Source of the DNA: UBA1723 sp045642085
GTDB lineage: Bacteria > Bacteroidota > Bacteroidia > Bacteroidales > Paludibacteraceae
NCBI GenBank assembly: GCA_045642085.1
Contig: JAZUIF010000107.1
Location: 1-64,000, forward strand
DNA length: 64,000 nucleotides
Reading direction: 5' to 3'
The position numbers and the translations under genes are program-made. Numbering within the stretch: position 1 is the first letter of the stretch; each line of letters opens with the position of its first letter. This document shows positions 35,472 through 45,048 of the stretch, one piece after another. The notes under the pieces are model-generated. The model did not search any database. It was given only the letters and a program-made list of their open reading frames with translations, and was not told the origin of the DNA.

Positions 35472-36719
35472 TCATTCTTCACTAAACTCTCCCTCATCGT
35501 ATTTCTGATATAGGAAATCGTTGTAAGGGTAGCGTTGAATGTGAATCTCCTTCACTTTATCGTAAAGTTGCTTCTTGAAATCCTCAAGATTAGACCTATC
35601 TTTAGCTGAGATGAATATGCAGTTACAGTTGTTCATCTTCGCCATCCACATCTTCTTCAAATCCTCAAGAGAGTAGTTCTCTCGTTTGATTGGAGTAAGG
35701 TCGTCTTCCGCTTTCTCCACATATGTGAATGCGTCGATCTTGTTGAAGACAAGCATTGTAGGTTTCTCCTCTTTATTGATCTCCGACAATGTCTTCTCCA
35801 CCACTGCGATCTGATCCTCGAATGTTGGGTTGGAAACGTCGACCACATGCACAAGCAAATCAGCCTCTCTCACCTCGTCGAGTGTGCTCTTGAAGCTCTC
35901 CACAAGATCATGAGGCAACTTACGGATGAATCCTACTGTGTCGGAAAGCAAGAATGGAAGATTGTCCACAGTCACTTTTCTCACTGTAGTGTCAAGAGTG
36001 GCGAATAGTTTGTTTTCCGCAAACACTTCACTCTTGGCAAGCATATTCATGATTGTCGACTTGCCGACGTTGGTATAGCCCACAAGTGCCACACGCACCA
36101 TCTTACCACGATTCTTACGTTGTGTGCTCTTCTGCTTGTCGATCTCCTTCAACTCCTCCTTCAAAAGTGAGATTCTGTTGAGGATGATACGACGGTCGGC
36201 CTCAATCTGAGTTTCACCTGTACCACGCATACCGATACCTCCCTTCTGACGGTCAAGGTGTGTCCACATTCGTGTAAGTCGAGGCAACATATATCTGCAC
36301 TGCGCTAGCTCCACCTGTGTCTTGGCATGGGCTGTCTGGGCGCGCATAGCGAAGATATCAAGGATAAGTGTCGTACGATCGAGAATCTTGACACCAAGTT
36401 CCTTCTCGATGTTTCGCAACTGTTTTGGCGACAACTCATCGTCGAAAATCACAAGGTGGATAGAACTTTCTTCGTCTTCCTCATGATCGATGATGTAGTT
36501 TCTGATCTCCTCAATCTTACCTGGACCGACGTAGGTGTTGGAGTTAGGCTGTACAAGTTTCTGCATAAAGATCTTCTGCGGATAAGCACCCGCAGTCTCA
36601 GCCAAGAATGCTAACTCGTCAAGATACTCCTTAGCCTTCTGCTCCGACACTGTCTGTGTGGCAACTCCGACAAGGATAGCTCTTTCGTCGTATATTTCAG
36701 TTTTTACCTGTTCTGCCAT
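35472..36719 (-). CDS. hflX: GTPase HflX
   Basis: Ribosome-associated GTPase that can split stalled 70S ribosomes. 415 residues from the Met at 36719 (MAEQVKTEIYDERA), which avoids overlap with recA; an earlier in-frame Met lies inside recA. It has the HflX N-terminal domain (SNTYVGPGKIEEI, ILDRTTLILDIFAMRAQTAH), the glycine-rich GTGETQIEADRR, and the G domain with VALVGYTNVGKST (G1), DTVGFIRKLPHDLVESFKST (G3) and NKID (G4). Two bases separate it from recA. Confidence 0.96.
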   Translation of the reverse strand: MAEQVKTEIYDERAILVGVATQTVSEQKAKEYLDELAFLAETAGAYPQKIFMQKLVQPNSNTYVGPGKIEEIRNYIIDHEEDEESSIHLVIFDDELSPKQLRNIEKELGVKILDRTTLILDIFAMRAQTAHAKTQVELAQCRYMLPRLTRMWTHLDRQKGGIGMRGTGETQIEADRRIILNRISLLKEELKEIDKQKSTQRKNRGKMVRVALVGYTNVGKSTIMNMLAKSEVFAENKLFATLDTTVRKVTVDNLPFLLSDTVGFIRKLPHDLVESFKSTLDEVREADLLVHVVDVSNPTFEDQIAVVEKTLSEINKEEKPTMLVFNKIDAFTYVEKAEDDLTPIKRENYSLEDLKKMWMAKMNNCNCIFISAKDRSNLEDFKKQLYDKVKEIHIQRYPYNDFLYQKYDEGEFSEE

Positions 36720-36720
36720 A

Positions 36721-37755
36721 TTAAGCGTTTTCTTTTTCTTTGATAGCGGCACGTACAGCAGCGTCGATCTCCTCCATCAAATCTGGATTTGCCTTAAGGA
36801 ATTCCTTAGCTGCGTCGCGTCCCTGAGCGATCTTCTCGTCGTTGTAGCTGTACCATGAACCGCTCTTCTTAATGATTCCGTACTCCACACCGTAGTCGAT
36901 CAACTCACCTGTGTATGAGATTCCCTCACCGAACATGATGTCGAATGAAGCGCTACGGAAAGGAGGTGCTACCTTGTTCTTTACAATCTTCACCTTAGTG
37001 CTGTTACCGATCACCTGGTCGCCATCCTTGATAGCTGATGTACGACGGATATCGATTCTGACAGAGGCGTAGAACTTAAGTGCGTTACCACCAGTTGTTG
37101 TCTCTGGGTTACCGAACATCACACCGATCTTATCACGAAGCTGGTTGATGAAGATACATGTTGTATTTGTCTTGTCGATAGTGGCTGTAAGCTTTCTCAT
37201 TGCCTGGCTCATCAAGCGAGCCTGAAGACCCATCTTAGAGTCGCCCATCTCACCTTCGATCTCAGCCTTAGGAGTAAGTGCGGCTACAGAGTCGACTACC
37301 ACCAAATCCACTGCTGAAGAGCGGATCAACTGGTCGGCGATCTCAAGCGCCTGCTCACCATTGTCTGGCTGCGACATAACAAGGTTGTTAGTGTCGACAC
37401 CTAGCTTCTCTGCATAGAATCTGTCGAAAGCGTGCTCTGCGTCGATGATGGCAGCAAGACCACCTGCCTTCTGAGCCTGAGCAATAGCGTGGATGGCAAG
37501 AGTTGTCTTACCTGACGACTCAGGACCAAAGATCTCGATTATACGACCACGTGGATATCCACCTACACCAAGTGCAAGGTCAAGGCCGATTGAACCTGAA
37601 GGGATCACTGGCACGTTTGTCTGTACGTGATCTCCCATACGCATGATCGAACCTTTACCATGGTCCTTCTCTATCTTTTCCATTGCAAGCTGCAATGCCT
37701 TTAGCTTCTCTGCCGATGGAGCAATCGCTCCTGTTGTCTTTTCGTTGTCTTCCAT
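36721..37755 (-). CDS. recA: Recombinase RecA
   Basis: ATP-dependent strand-exchange protein for homologous recombination and SOS. 344 residues. Walker A is GPESSGKTTLAIHA; Walker B region VDLVVVDSVAALTP; also MRKLTATIDKTNTTCIFINQ and the RecA signature ALKFYASVRIDIRR. Located between tilS (17 bp upstream) and hflX in what looks like a five-gene operon. I see no LexA-type site in the short upstream spacer, so SOS control would have to act elsewhere. Confidence 0.98.
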   Translation of the reverse strand: MEDNEKTTGAIAPSAEKLKALQLAMEKIEKDHGKGSIMRMGDHVQTNVPVIPSGSIGLDLALGVGGYPRGRIIEIFGPESSGKTTLAIHAIAQAQKAGGLAAIIDAEHAFDRFYAEKLGVDTNNLVMSQPDNGEQALEIADQLIRSSAVDLVVVDSVAALTPKAEIEGEMGDSKMGLQARLMSQAMRKLTATIDKTNTTCIFINQLRDKIGVMFGNPETTTGGNALKFYASVRIDIRRTSAIKDGDQVIGNSTKVKIVKNKVAPPFRSASFDIMFGEGISYTGELIDYGVEYGIIKKSGSWYSYNDEKIAQGRDAAKEFLKANPDLMEEIDAAVRAAIKEKENA

Positions 37756-37772
37756 TTTTTTACTGTTTTTTT

Positions 37773-39131
37773 TTACTGTTTTAAATAACTAATTCTAAGA
37801 ATTTGCTTTGTTTGTTCGTCAATTCTGAAACGGTTGTCTGTGCGATGGCCCACAACCCAAATGATGTCACCACATTTTCCATCCGTCAAAACCCACGTAT
37901 TTTCTTTTTCAAATAAACTAAATTTCTGATCTACAAAAAAATCACTAAGCTTCTTTCTTCCTTTCATTCCGAATGGACAGAAGTAATCCGCTTGTTTCCA
38001 TTTCCTCAATGTGAGAGGGAAAGTAAGCTTCTTATAGTCGATGCAACAGACTGACTTATCTTTCACGATTGTGAAATTGTTGCTGTCGAATATTTCAGCC
38101 ATGAAACTGATGTTGAGGTTGAAGAAAGCTGCGACGTTGCGAATCTCATACTCCTCTTCTTCATCTTCAAACCCGTCTGCATTATCATGATGCAACTGAA
38201 TAAAGAGCTTTTCTCTATCTCTCAACGCACGTATGCCAGATGTCGAATAGAATTGTTTTCCGGAAGCATTCTCCTCAAATATACATGTATATATATTGAA
38301 TACTGTCGACGACGAAAAACCGTATGGTTTCAACAACTCGTATAGTACATAAATAGGTTCCGGAGCTGTGCGAATCTTTTCCAGATCTAACACATCCATG
38401 TTCGGCTGATGCTCCACAATCTCTTCACGTAACATCTCCACAAAATGCATCACAAAATTCTGCGTACGAGTGAGGTTCTCAATACTCTGAATTGTCGACG
38501 CACGGAAACTTGGATTTATGGATTCAAGTGCAGGAATGATAACATTACGCATCTTATTCCTTACATACACAACCTCACTGTTGGTGCTGTCCTCAACATA
38601 ATCCAGACCATTGTCGAAGATATAGTCGTTGATATCCATACGTGAGATGCAAAGGAACGGACGGACGACATTACCATTTTTAGGCTTTATTCCTGTCAAT
38701 CCATTCAGACCTGTGCCTCGAGTCATATTGATAAGGAATGTCTCCACAACATCATCACTATGGTGGGCAACAGCTATATACTTGCATCCAGTCAGCTTAA
38801 TCAATGACTCAAACCATTCGTAACGAAGGTCACGAGCAGCCATCTCTATGGAAAGTTTATGCTCTCTTGCGTACGTTTCGGTGTCGAAATCGATAGAGTA
38901 GAAAGGAACATCCATATCCTGGACATGCTTAGTCACAAACTCACTATCTCTATTTGATTCCTCCCCACGAAGATGGAAATTACAATGAGCCACAACAATA
39001 TCATAGCCCAAACGATAAAGCACATGAAGAAGGGCAATGGAATCACGTCCACCACTCACTCCAAGAAGTATCTTGTCCTTTTTCGTAAAAAGGGACTCCT
39101 TTTCAATAAAATGCTTTACTTTCGTCTCCAT
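37773..39131 (-). CDS. tilS: tRNA(Ile)-lysidine synthase
   Basis: Converts C34 of tRNA-Ile(CAU) to lysidine, so the tRNA reads AUA. 452 residues. The N-type ATP pyrophosphatase motif SGGRDSIALLHVL is near residue 26, followed by CNFHLRGEESNRDSEFV and AVAHHSDDVVETFLINM, and by the TilS substrate-binding and C-terminal domain (PLTLRKWKQADYFCPFGMKGRKKLSDFF). Length fits the full three-domain form. Confidence 0.96.
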   Translation of the reverse strand: METKVKHFIEKESLFTKKDKILLGVSGGRDSIALLHVLYRLGYDIVVAHCNFHLRGEESNRDSEFVTKHVQDMDVPFYSIDFDTETYAREHKLSIEMAARDLRYEWFESLIKLTGCKYIAVAHHSDDVVETFLINMTRGTGLNGLTGIKPKNGNVVRPFLCISRMDINDYIFDNGLDYVEDSTNSEVVYVRNKMRNVIIPALESINPSFRASTIQSIENLTRTQNFVMHFVEMLREEIVEHQPNMDVLDLEKIRTAPEPIYVLYELLKPYGFSSSTVFNIYTCIFEENASGKQFYSTSGIRALRDREKLFIQLHHDNADGFEDEEEEYEIRNVAAFFNLNISFMAEIFDSNNFTIVKDKSVCCIDYKKLTFPLTLRKWKQADYFCPFGMKGRKKLSDFFVDQKFSLFEKENTWVLTDGKCGDIIWVVGHRTDNRFRIDEQTKQILRISYLKQ

Positions 39132-39158
39132 AGGCGAAATCTAAATAATAGATATAGT

Positions 39159-40505
39159 TTAGTCTGCTTTCCTTACCAAGTTGACGGTACCCTTCAACTT
39201 ATATTCTACACCGTCAACACCTTTTGCTTTCACAACATAATAGTATGCTCCAATTGGAGCCTCACTACCTTTGTGTGTACCGTCCCATCCGATTGTTATA
39301 TCTTCTGATTCGTACATTTTCTTTCCCATTGTGTTGTAAATCCATATCTTATATTCCGCAAGAGAAGTATAAGTAGGGCGGAACTCATCATTTATTCCGT
39401 CTCCATTAGGAGTAAACACATATGGCATTTCGATATATGATGTCTTAACCTTAAATCCTGCAACAAGGGTATCCTTACACACACTATTGTCGCATGCAAG
39501 TACTATGTAATGAGTGCCATAATCCACAATAGGCTCGTCTGTAAGCGACATGTCATTGTTGCGCACTCTATATCTGTTACGAAGTACACCAGTGGAGTCG
39601 TTATAGAAACTCCATACATAGGTTGCGTCAACTGTATCAGCAGGCGTATTGTCAACAGAACTACGCTCAAGGCTAATTTTTAGCGGACCTGAGAACATAT
39701 TGTTGACAACATTGTTTTTTGCTTCATCCATTGTGCCAAACACAAGCTCGTCATCTCCTCGCTTCTCAGTATTGTGAGGAATAGCCTCAGCGTCAATTGT
39801 AAGATGAGCAGCAGTGAATGGAAGAAGTGTATGGAACGTGTCGCTGACATACTCATACTTAGTAAGCTTATCTTTTAGCTTGAACACGGTATGTCTCTTA
39901 GGCTTACTGATAAGCAATGTCATATCATCATTTACTCCATCTACCTCAACTTCTACCTGTTTTTCCTTAATCTGGATGCCATCAGCCTCATAATCGATAT
40001 ACGACAAGACAAAATTGTCCTTTATGTTTGTCGTCTCGCCTCTTGAGTTGACATATGTGTTAGGAAATTCAAGATTAGAAAACTGAACCTTCAAATTTGG
40101 ATCACAAACAGGTGTCAAAGAATCATAATCACACACCTTTACAGTAGGTGTCGCCACACTTTTCTTGACATAACACAAATAAACCTTCTCTGTGTTGCCT
40201 TCTGCATTTCCCACATTATAAGAAAGGACATAACACTTGTTTGTTCCTATCTTAAATGAGCCGTCAGTCACCTGAACAGGATCTTTTCCCGATAAAGGAA
40301 CAACGTTGATGTCTGAGATACCTTTCTCATTATCTGCAGTTAGAGTTATACTTGCACTGTCAGCTTCACCAACAAAAATCTTTTCGCCATACGACCCATC
40401 CTTGTATAATACAGTGGAATCATTGGCTGGAATTAAAGAGACTGCTGAGGCAGCAAGAGATGCCACGGCAGCGAAAATAGTTGAGACGAAACGTCTTTTC
40501 TTCAT
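39159..40505 (-). CDS. Secreted protein with type-B T9SS sorting domain
   Basis: 448 residues with a signal peptide (about 1-20, MKKRRFVSTIFAAVASLAAS). The body is made of beta-rich modules without recognisable catalytic motifs (PTVKVCDYDSLTPVCDPNLK, then an Ig/PKD-like segment CKDTLVAGF). The last 85 residues are the gliding-motility-associated C-terminal domain (YVFTPNGDGINDEF...IWIYNTMGKKMYESEDI), which directs T9SS export. It overlaps the DUF4293 gene by one base and is followed by tilS, an odd partner for a surface protein. Confidence 0.82.
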   Translation of the reverse strand: MKKRRFVSTIFAAVASLAASAVSLIPANDSTVLYKDGSYGEKIFVGEADSASITLTADNEKGISDINVVPLSGKDPVQVTDGSFKIGTNKCYVLSYNVGNAEGNTEKVYLCYVKKSVATPTVKVCDYDSLTPVCDPNLKVQFSNLEFPNTYVNSRGETTNIKDNFVLSYIDYEADGIQIKEKQVEVEVDGVNDDMTLLISKPKRHTVFKLKDKLTKYEYVSDTFHTLLPFTAAHLTIDAEAIPHNTEKRGDDELVFGTMDEAKNNVVNNMFSGPLKISLERSSVDNTPADTVDATYVWSFYNDSTGVLRNRYRVRNNDMSLTDEPIVDYGTHYIVLACDNSVCKDTLVAGFKVKTSYIEMPYVFTPNGDGINDEFRPTYTSLAEYKIWIYNTMGKKMYESEDITIGWDGTHKGSEAPIGAYYYVVKAKGVDGVEYKLKGTVNLVRKAD

Positions 40506-40927
40506 TAGCGTAATCTGTTGAGGCTTCTAACCTTTGCTTCGTCTATGCCGATTGCTTTAATGGCAAGCAGATTCATAACGACAGAGACGATAGGCAAGAA
40601 AGTAGCCCAAGTGACTGAAATATTATAGTCCATACAATCATCTAACGCCAACCACACCGCAAAAGCAATAATGTTTAGAAGGATAAGAACTGTGGCATAA
40701 CCTACAACTCTCATCTGGCGTACTCGGTTGTTGAATAGAAAAATAGAACCGAATGTAAGAAGAATTGTTATGATAAGAATAGTCATAACGACTGGACAAT
40801 CCATTACTGAATATTTATATACACAATCATCTCCCGCATTAAGAAATTTGATACAATCGTTAAACGACACCAATATCAAAAATATAGTGCTGATTAACAA
40901 GTAAATAGTTTGTATTCTCTGAATCAT
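40505..40927 (-). CDS. DUF4293 family membrane protein
   Basis: 140 residues with four hydrophobic segments (starting MIQRIQTIYLLISTIFLILV, then VMTILIITILLTFGSIFLF, VVGYATVLILLNIIAFAVWL and ATFLPIVSVVMNLLAIKAIG). The start and layout match the DUF4293 family, restricted to Bacteroidota and without known function. It is the first gene of the unit leading to recA and hflX. Confidence 0.82.
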   Translation of the reverse strand: MIQRIQTIYLLISTIFLILVSFNDCIKFLNAGDDCVYKYSVMDCPVVMTILIITILLTFGSIFLFNNRVRQMRVVGYATVLILLNIIAFAVWLALDDCMDYNISVTWATFLPIVSVVMNLLAIKAIGIDEAKVRSLNRLR

Positions 40928-41008
40928 TTTTCACATAGTTTAAACTCAATAGCAAAAATAAAAAAAATTATAAATAAATGCAATAAGAGAAGAATTTTTA
41001 AAAAGAAG

Positions 41009-41036
41009 CAGCCGCTGGTAATTTCACCAACGGCTG
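41009..41036 (-). terminator. Terminator of the PurF-like gene
   Basis: Stem CAGCCG/CGGCTG extended by TGGT/ACCA (one mismatch) with T-rich sequence on the minus strand, 30 bp after the stop. Confidence 0.75.
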
Positions 41037-41065
41037 TGTCTCTTAACTATTATAGTCAACTATAA

Positions 41066-42478
41066 TTACTCGTGTCCGTAGCTGCTTCCATCGAAACAGT
41101 GTGTACAAACGCACTCCTTAGGAAGTCCGATAGCTTCGATGATGTTCTCAAGAGTGTTGAACTTCAATGAATCCATTCCCAAACGTGTGCGAATCTCATC
41201 TACCATCTTATTGTAGCGCTCTGTACCTGGAGTGATATATTCGTCGATATGAGCATCCATGTCGCCACCCTCAAGCTCTTTCACAATACGGCGAGTGATT
41301 AGCTCAAGCACCGATTTAGAAGCTGAGAAGTTGATGAATGGGCATCCGTAAAGCAACGGTGGACAGCTGATACGCATATGAACCTGCTTTACTCCGTAAT
41401 CATAAAGAACCTTTACGTTATCTCTCAACTGTGTACCACGAACGATTGAGTCGTCGCAGAACATAGCCACCTTATCTTTCAATAGAGCTCTGTTTGGCAC
41501 AAGCTTCATGCTTGCCACTAGCTCACGCATCTTCTGGTTTGTAGGAGTAAACGAACGTGGCCAAGTAGGTGTGTACTTCACGATAGCACGACGATATGGC
41601 ACGTTAAGACCGTTGGAGTAACCTAGGGCATGACCGATACCTGAATCTGGAATAGCTGCCACATAGTCAGGTTTAACATCGTCGTCCTTCGACATCAATA
41701 GTCCACTCTTTACACGGAACTCATCGACGTTGATATCTTCGTATGTTGAAGGTGGGTAACCGTAGTAGATCCACATGAATGAGCAGATCTGCATCTTCTT
41801 CTCTGGCTTGCGTAGCTGCTCGAATCCGTCGGCTGTGATAAGGACGATCTCGCCTGGTCCGATATTGTAGACAGCCTCATAGCCAAGATTTGGATATGCC
41901 ACAGTCTCGCCTGTTACAGCATAAGCACCATCCTTCTTTCCGATCACAAGTGGAAGACGTCCATATTTATCACGGGCTGCGATGATTCCTTTCTCAGTAA
42001 GAAGGAGCATTGTGCATGATCCTTTGATAGTGTTGTAGACGCGCTCGATTCCGTCAACAAAATCCTTACCTTCTGTGATAAGCATTGAGATAAGCTCTGT
42101 CTGGTTTGTGTCACCACCACTGAATTCAGCGAAATGGTGCATACGGCCAAGCAAATCACCCTCGATCTCCTTAAGATTGTTGACTTTCGCTACAGTACAC
42201 ACTGCGAATCTTCCCAGGTGGCTGTTGACGATGATTGGCTGCGAATCTGTGTCGCTGATTACTCCGATTCCGGAGTTGCCGCTGAACTTTTCAAGCTCTG
42301 GCTCAAATTTTGTTCTGAAATATGTGCTTTCCAAATTGTGGATAGATCTCACGAACCCTTTTTCTGAAAGAGTCGCTAGTCCACCACGCTTAGTGCCAAG
42401 ATGCGAGTTGTAATCTGTTCCATAGAACAGGTCTTTTATGCAACTCTCTTTGCCAATAGTACCAAAAATGCCACCCAT
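41066..42478 (-). CDS. PurF-like protein lacking the catalytic N-terminal cysteine
   Basis: 470 residues. It has the architecture of glutamine PRPP amidotransferase: an N-terminal Ntn glutaminase-like domain (about 1-240) and a phosphoribosyltransferase domain with the PRPP loop FCDDSIVRGTQL. True PurF starts MCGI after Met removal, with Cys as glutaminase nucleophile. Here the protein starts MGGIFGTIG, so that Cys is Gly. The rest of the domain (YNSHLGTKRGGLAT, NSHLGRFAV) is intact. It cannot use glutamine by the usual mechanism; it may use ammonia, serve as a scaffold, or do another reaction. From memory, a similar MGG paralogue is widespread in Bacteroidales. Cys-rich C-terminus CVCTHCF. 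Confidence 0.85.
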   Translation of the reverse strand: MGGIFGTIGKESCIKDLFYGTDYNSHLGTKRGGLATLSEKGFVRSIHNLESTYFRTKFEPELEKFSGNSGIGVISDTDSQPIIVNSHLGRFAVCTVAKVNNLKEIEGDLLGRMHHFAEFSGGDTNQTELISMLITEGKDFVDGIERVYNTIKGSCTMLLLTEKGIIAARDKYGRLPLVIGKKDGAYAVTGETVAYPNLGYEAVYNIGPGEIVLITADGFEQLRKPEKKMQICSFMWIYYGYPPSTYEDINVDEFRVKSGLLMSKDDDVKPDYVAAIPDSGIGHALGYSNGLNVPYRRAIVKYTPTWPRSFTPTNQKMRELVASMKLVPNRALLKDKVAMFCDDSIVRGTQLRDNVKVLYDYGVKQVHMRISCPPLLYGCPFINFSASKSVLELITRRIVKELEGGDMDAHIDEYITPGTERYNKMVDEIRTRLGMDSLKFNTLENIIEAIGLPKECVCTHCFDGSSYGHE

Positions 42479-42594
42479 TGTTATTTTATAGTCTTTATGA
42501 AACTGTCCACAAAAGTAGTGAAAAATTAAGAAAAATCTCTTACGACATCACTTTTTTGAAGAAGACAATGTTTTTCATTATTTAACTCAACAAG

Positions 42595-43416
42595 TTAAGG
42601 ATTCCAGATTTCCACATTGGTCTTCTCTGGACCTGCCTTTTTGCCTTCTATCTTTTCGTATGTGTTTGTATTTGATTTTTCGTTCGACTTAGAACCTCCT
42701 CCTGAACGAGGCTTACACTCGCTTTGTGTCTCAACCTTTGGTTTTGAATGGTGAGCCTTGTAACGAATTCTGTTCTTCTTCTCAAATCTGAATGGGTATG
42801 CTATCGTTAGCTGAGGCTCTACCCATGAAGAGATTCTTCTCTCTCTTTCTGCATCATTTGTGACGACTTCAACTGTCATATCTTCATTTGTGACTGTTGT
42901 CGTTTCATCTTCTACCACTTTGTGTAGATTATATTGTGGGAAGATGGCATAACCTAGAGCACATACTAGGCATTTACCTTCACGAAGCGGTATTCGTCCT
43001 CCAAAATAGAAATCGACAAAAGGATGAATCTTGTCTTTACAGTATGCCACACCTCCTGATTGAGCAATGGTAAGAATGTTCTTTCTTCCAAATGTCCATC
43101 GCACGTTGACTGCGGCAGGAAATGCGAAAACATCATTGAGCATATACATGGCTCCGACTTTTCCTCCCAAGAAAAAATAGTTTGTGATCTGCGCTCCTGG
43201 AGTGGCAAACAATCCGAATGCTGGCTTTACCATTCCGGTAGAGTCGGCAAGATCAGCTGTAAGCATAAAGTCGCCATAAAGACGGAAACCTGTTTTTTCT
43301 TTTGGCAGAGCTGTATGTTTTGAATATGATGAACGTGGATCCCTTGCCATGGACGTGCATACACAACACATCACGGCGACCAACGTCAGAATCACTCTTT
43401 TTATTATCTTCTCCAT
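42595..43416 (-). CDS. Predicted exported protein, outer-membrane barrel-like, unknown function
   Basis: 273 residues with a signal peptide (about 1-24, ending TSMA). Residues 40-210 alternate in short strands with aromatic ends (FRLYGDFMLTADLADS, NYFFLGGKVGAMYML, FVDFYFGGRIPL), as in small outer membrane barrels. The last 50 residues are a hydrophilic Ser/Lys/Glu-rich tail (SGGGSKSNEKSNTN). No family recognised. Single gene, divergent from cdaA. Confidence 0.6.
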   Translation of the reverse strand: MEKIIKRVILTLVAVMCCVCTSMARDPRSSYSKHTALPKEKTGFRLYGDFMLTADLADSTGMVKPAFGLFATPGAQITNYFFLGGKVGAMYMLNDVFAFPAAVNVRWTFGRKNILTIAQSGGVAYCKDKIHPFVDFYFGGRIPLREGKCLVCALGYAIFPQYNLHKVVEDETTTVTNEDMTVEVVTNDAERERRISSWVEPQLTIAYPFRFEKKNRIRYKAHHSKPKVETQSECKPRSGGGSKSNEKSNTNTYEKIEGKKAGPEKTNVEIWNP

Positions 43417-43576
43417 ACTTTGTAAGTTTCAAAATGCAAATATAATGGATTTTACGCACTTACAATTTTTTATTTTGCATTTCGCATCCCTCATTTATAA
43501 TTTAATTTCTCATTTCCCATTTTATTTTCTATTTTTGCTGATTTTTATATTGCAATAGCAAAACAAAGAAAGAATT

Positions 43577-44344
43577 ATGGGTTCATCCTTTTTTCAGTTC
43601 GTAGATTTTTTAGATATCCTGCTTGGAGGCATCATCCTATACAAACTGTATAAGATGCTGAAAGACACGTCTGCGCTCCGCCTATTCATCGGTGTGCTAG
43701 TGGTGATCGCGGCATGGATGATCGTCAACTCTCTATTGCAGATGAAGCTGATAGGCGGTGTGCTCAACCAGATAGTCAACGTGGGTGCTATCGCCTTGAT
43801 TGTTCTTTTCCAAGATGAAATCCGAAACGCTCTTACCGGTATCGGTTCGGGCAACAATTTTCTTTCTCGTCTGCTCAACACCCAGCGTGTCCAGACTATG
43901 GAGGAGAGTGATATTATGCAGATCGTTATCGCATGCAGAAACATGGCTCGCGAGAAAGTAGGTGCTCTCATAGTGATTGAGAATGAGATGAGTTTGCAGA
44001 GTATTATTGTGACAGGTGATGAGATTTCAGCCAAAATCAATTCACGTCTTATCGAGAATATCTTCTTCAAAAATTCTCCTCTGCACGACGGAGCTATGAT
44101 TATCGGCAACAAGGTAATCAAGGCTGCTGGTTGTATCCTGCCTTTGTCGCACAATATGAATGTGCCAAAGTCGTTCGGTCTACGTCACCGTGCTGCACTT
44201 GGCGTAAGTGAAAAACTTGATGTTCAGGCTATTATAGTATCAGAAGAGACTGGCAAAATCTCATATGCTGAGAATGGAACTATCATCCATGATATATCTA
44301 CAAAGGAGCTTGAGTCCATACTTTCTAAATCTAAAGCCAAATGA
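43577..44344 (+). CDS. cdaA: Diadenylate cyclase (c-di-AMP synthase), CdaA type
   Basis: Makes c-di-AMP from two ATP. 255 residues: three N-terminal membrane segments (about 10-80), then the DisA_N/DAC domain with the catalytic motifs DGAMII and RHRAALG. Length and topology are those of CdaA. The stop codon overlaps the start of the ABC transporter gene (ATGA), so this opens a four-gene run ending in dnaG. No CdaR-like regulator is beside it, unlike in Firmicutes. Confidence 0.93.
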   Translation: MGSSFFQFVDFLDILLGGIILYKLYKMLKDTSALRLFIGVLVVIAAWMIVNSLLQMKLIGGVLNQIVNVGAIALIVLFQDEIRNALTGIGSGNNFLSRLLNTQRVQTMEESDIMQIVIACRNMAREKVGALIVIENEMSLQSIIVTGDEISAKINSRLIENIFFKNSPLHDGAMIIGNKVIKAAGCILPLSHNMNVPKSFGLRHRAALGVSEKLDVQAIIVSEETGKISYAENGTIIHDISTKELESILSKSKAK

Positions 44345-45048
44345 GTGAATTGACTAATATGAACCAGGGAGTCGACAAAGATACCATACAGGATGTAGTA
44401 TTGTCCGTCAAGGGAGTATGCAAAAGTTTCAGCAATCTCCGTGTGCTTTCGGATGTCTCGTTTGATATCCGTCGCTACGAGTTTGTATCAATCGTCGGAC
44501 CTAGTGGAGCCGGTAAGACTACCCTTTTGCAGATCATCAGCACACTTGCGTCAGCCGATTCAGGCGAGGTGAATATTCTTGGCAAAGACACTTCTCGACT
44601 TTCTCACGAGGAAGTCTGCAAACTTCGCAATCGCGACCTTGGTTTCGTGTTCCAGTTTCACCAGCTTCTACCCGAATTCACAGCTCTTGAGAATGTGATG
44701 GTCCCTGCCCTTATTGCTGGACGCGATGAGGCTGAATGCAAACAGGAGGCAATGACACTGCTTACACGCCTTGGTCTTGCTGAGAGAGCATCACATCATC
44801 CGAATGAGCTTTCCGGAGGAGAGAAGCAGAGAGTGGCTGTGGCAAGAGCCTTAATCAACAAGCCTCAGATTCTGTTTGCCGACGAGCCGACAGGTAGCCT
44901 CGACAGCCAGAACAGAGATGAGTTGCAGAAACTGTTCCTTGACCTTCGCAAAGAGTTTGGCTTGACAGTGATTGTCGTCACTCATGATATGACTCTTGCT
45001 CAGCAGAGCGACAGAGTAATAGAGATGAAAGATGGAAAAATTATCTAA
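44341..45048 (+). CDS. lolD: ABC transporter ATP-binding protein, LolD type
   Basis: 235 residues. Walker A GPSGAGKTT, signature LSGGEKQRVAVARAL, Walker B ILFADEPTGSLD and His-loop VVTHD are complete. The sequence FVFQFHQLLPEFTALENVMVP is typical of LolD/MacB-type ATPases. LolD powers release of lipoproteins from the inner membrane with LolC/E, but no permease is in the operon, so partners must be encoded elsewhere. Overlaps cdaA by 4 bp and comF by 17 bp. Confidence 0.85.
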   Translation: MSELTNMNQGVDKDTIQDVVLSVKGVCKSFSNLRVLSDVSFDIRRYEFVSIVGPSGAGKTTLLQIISTLASADSGEVNILGKDTSRLSHEEVCKLRNRDLGFVFQFHQLLPEFTALENVMVPALIAGRDEAECKQEAMTLLTRLGLAERASHHPNELSGGEKQRVAVARALINKPQILFADEPTGSLDSQNRDELQKLFLDLRKEFGLTVIVVTHDMTLAQQSDRVIEMKDGKII

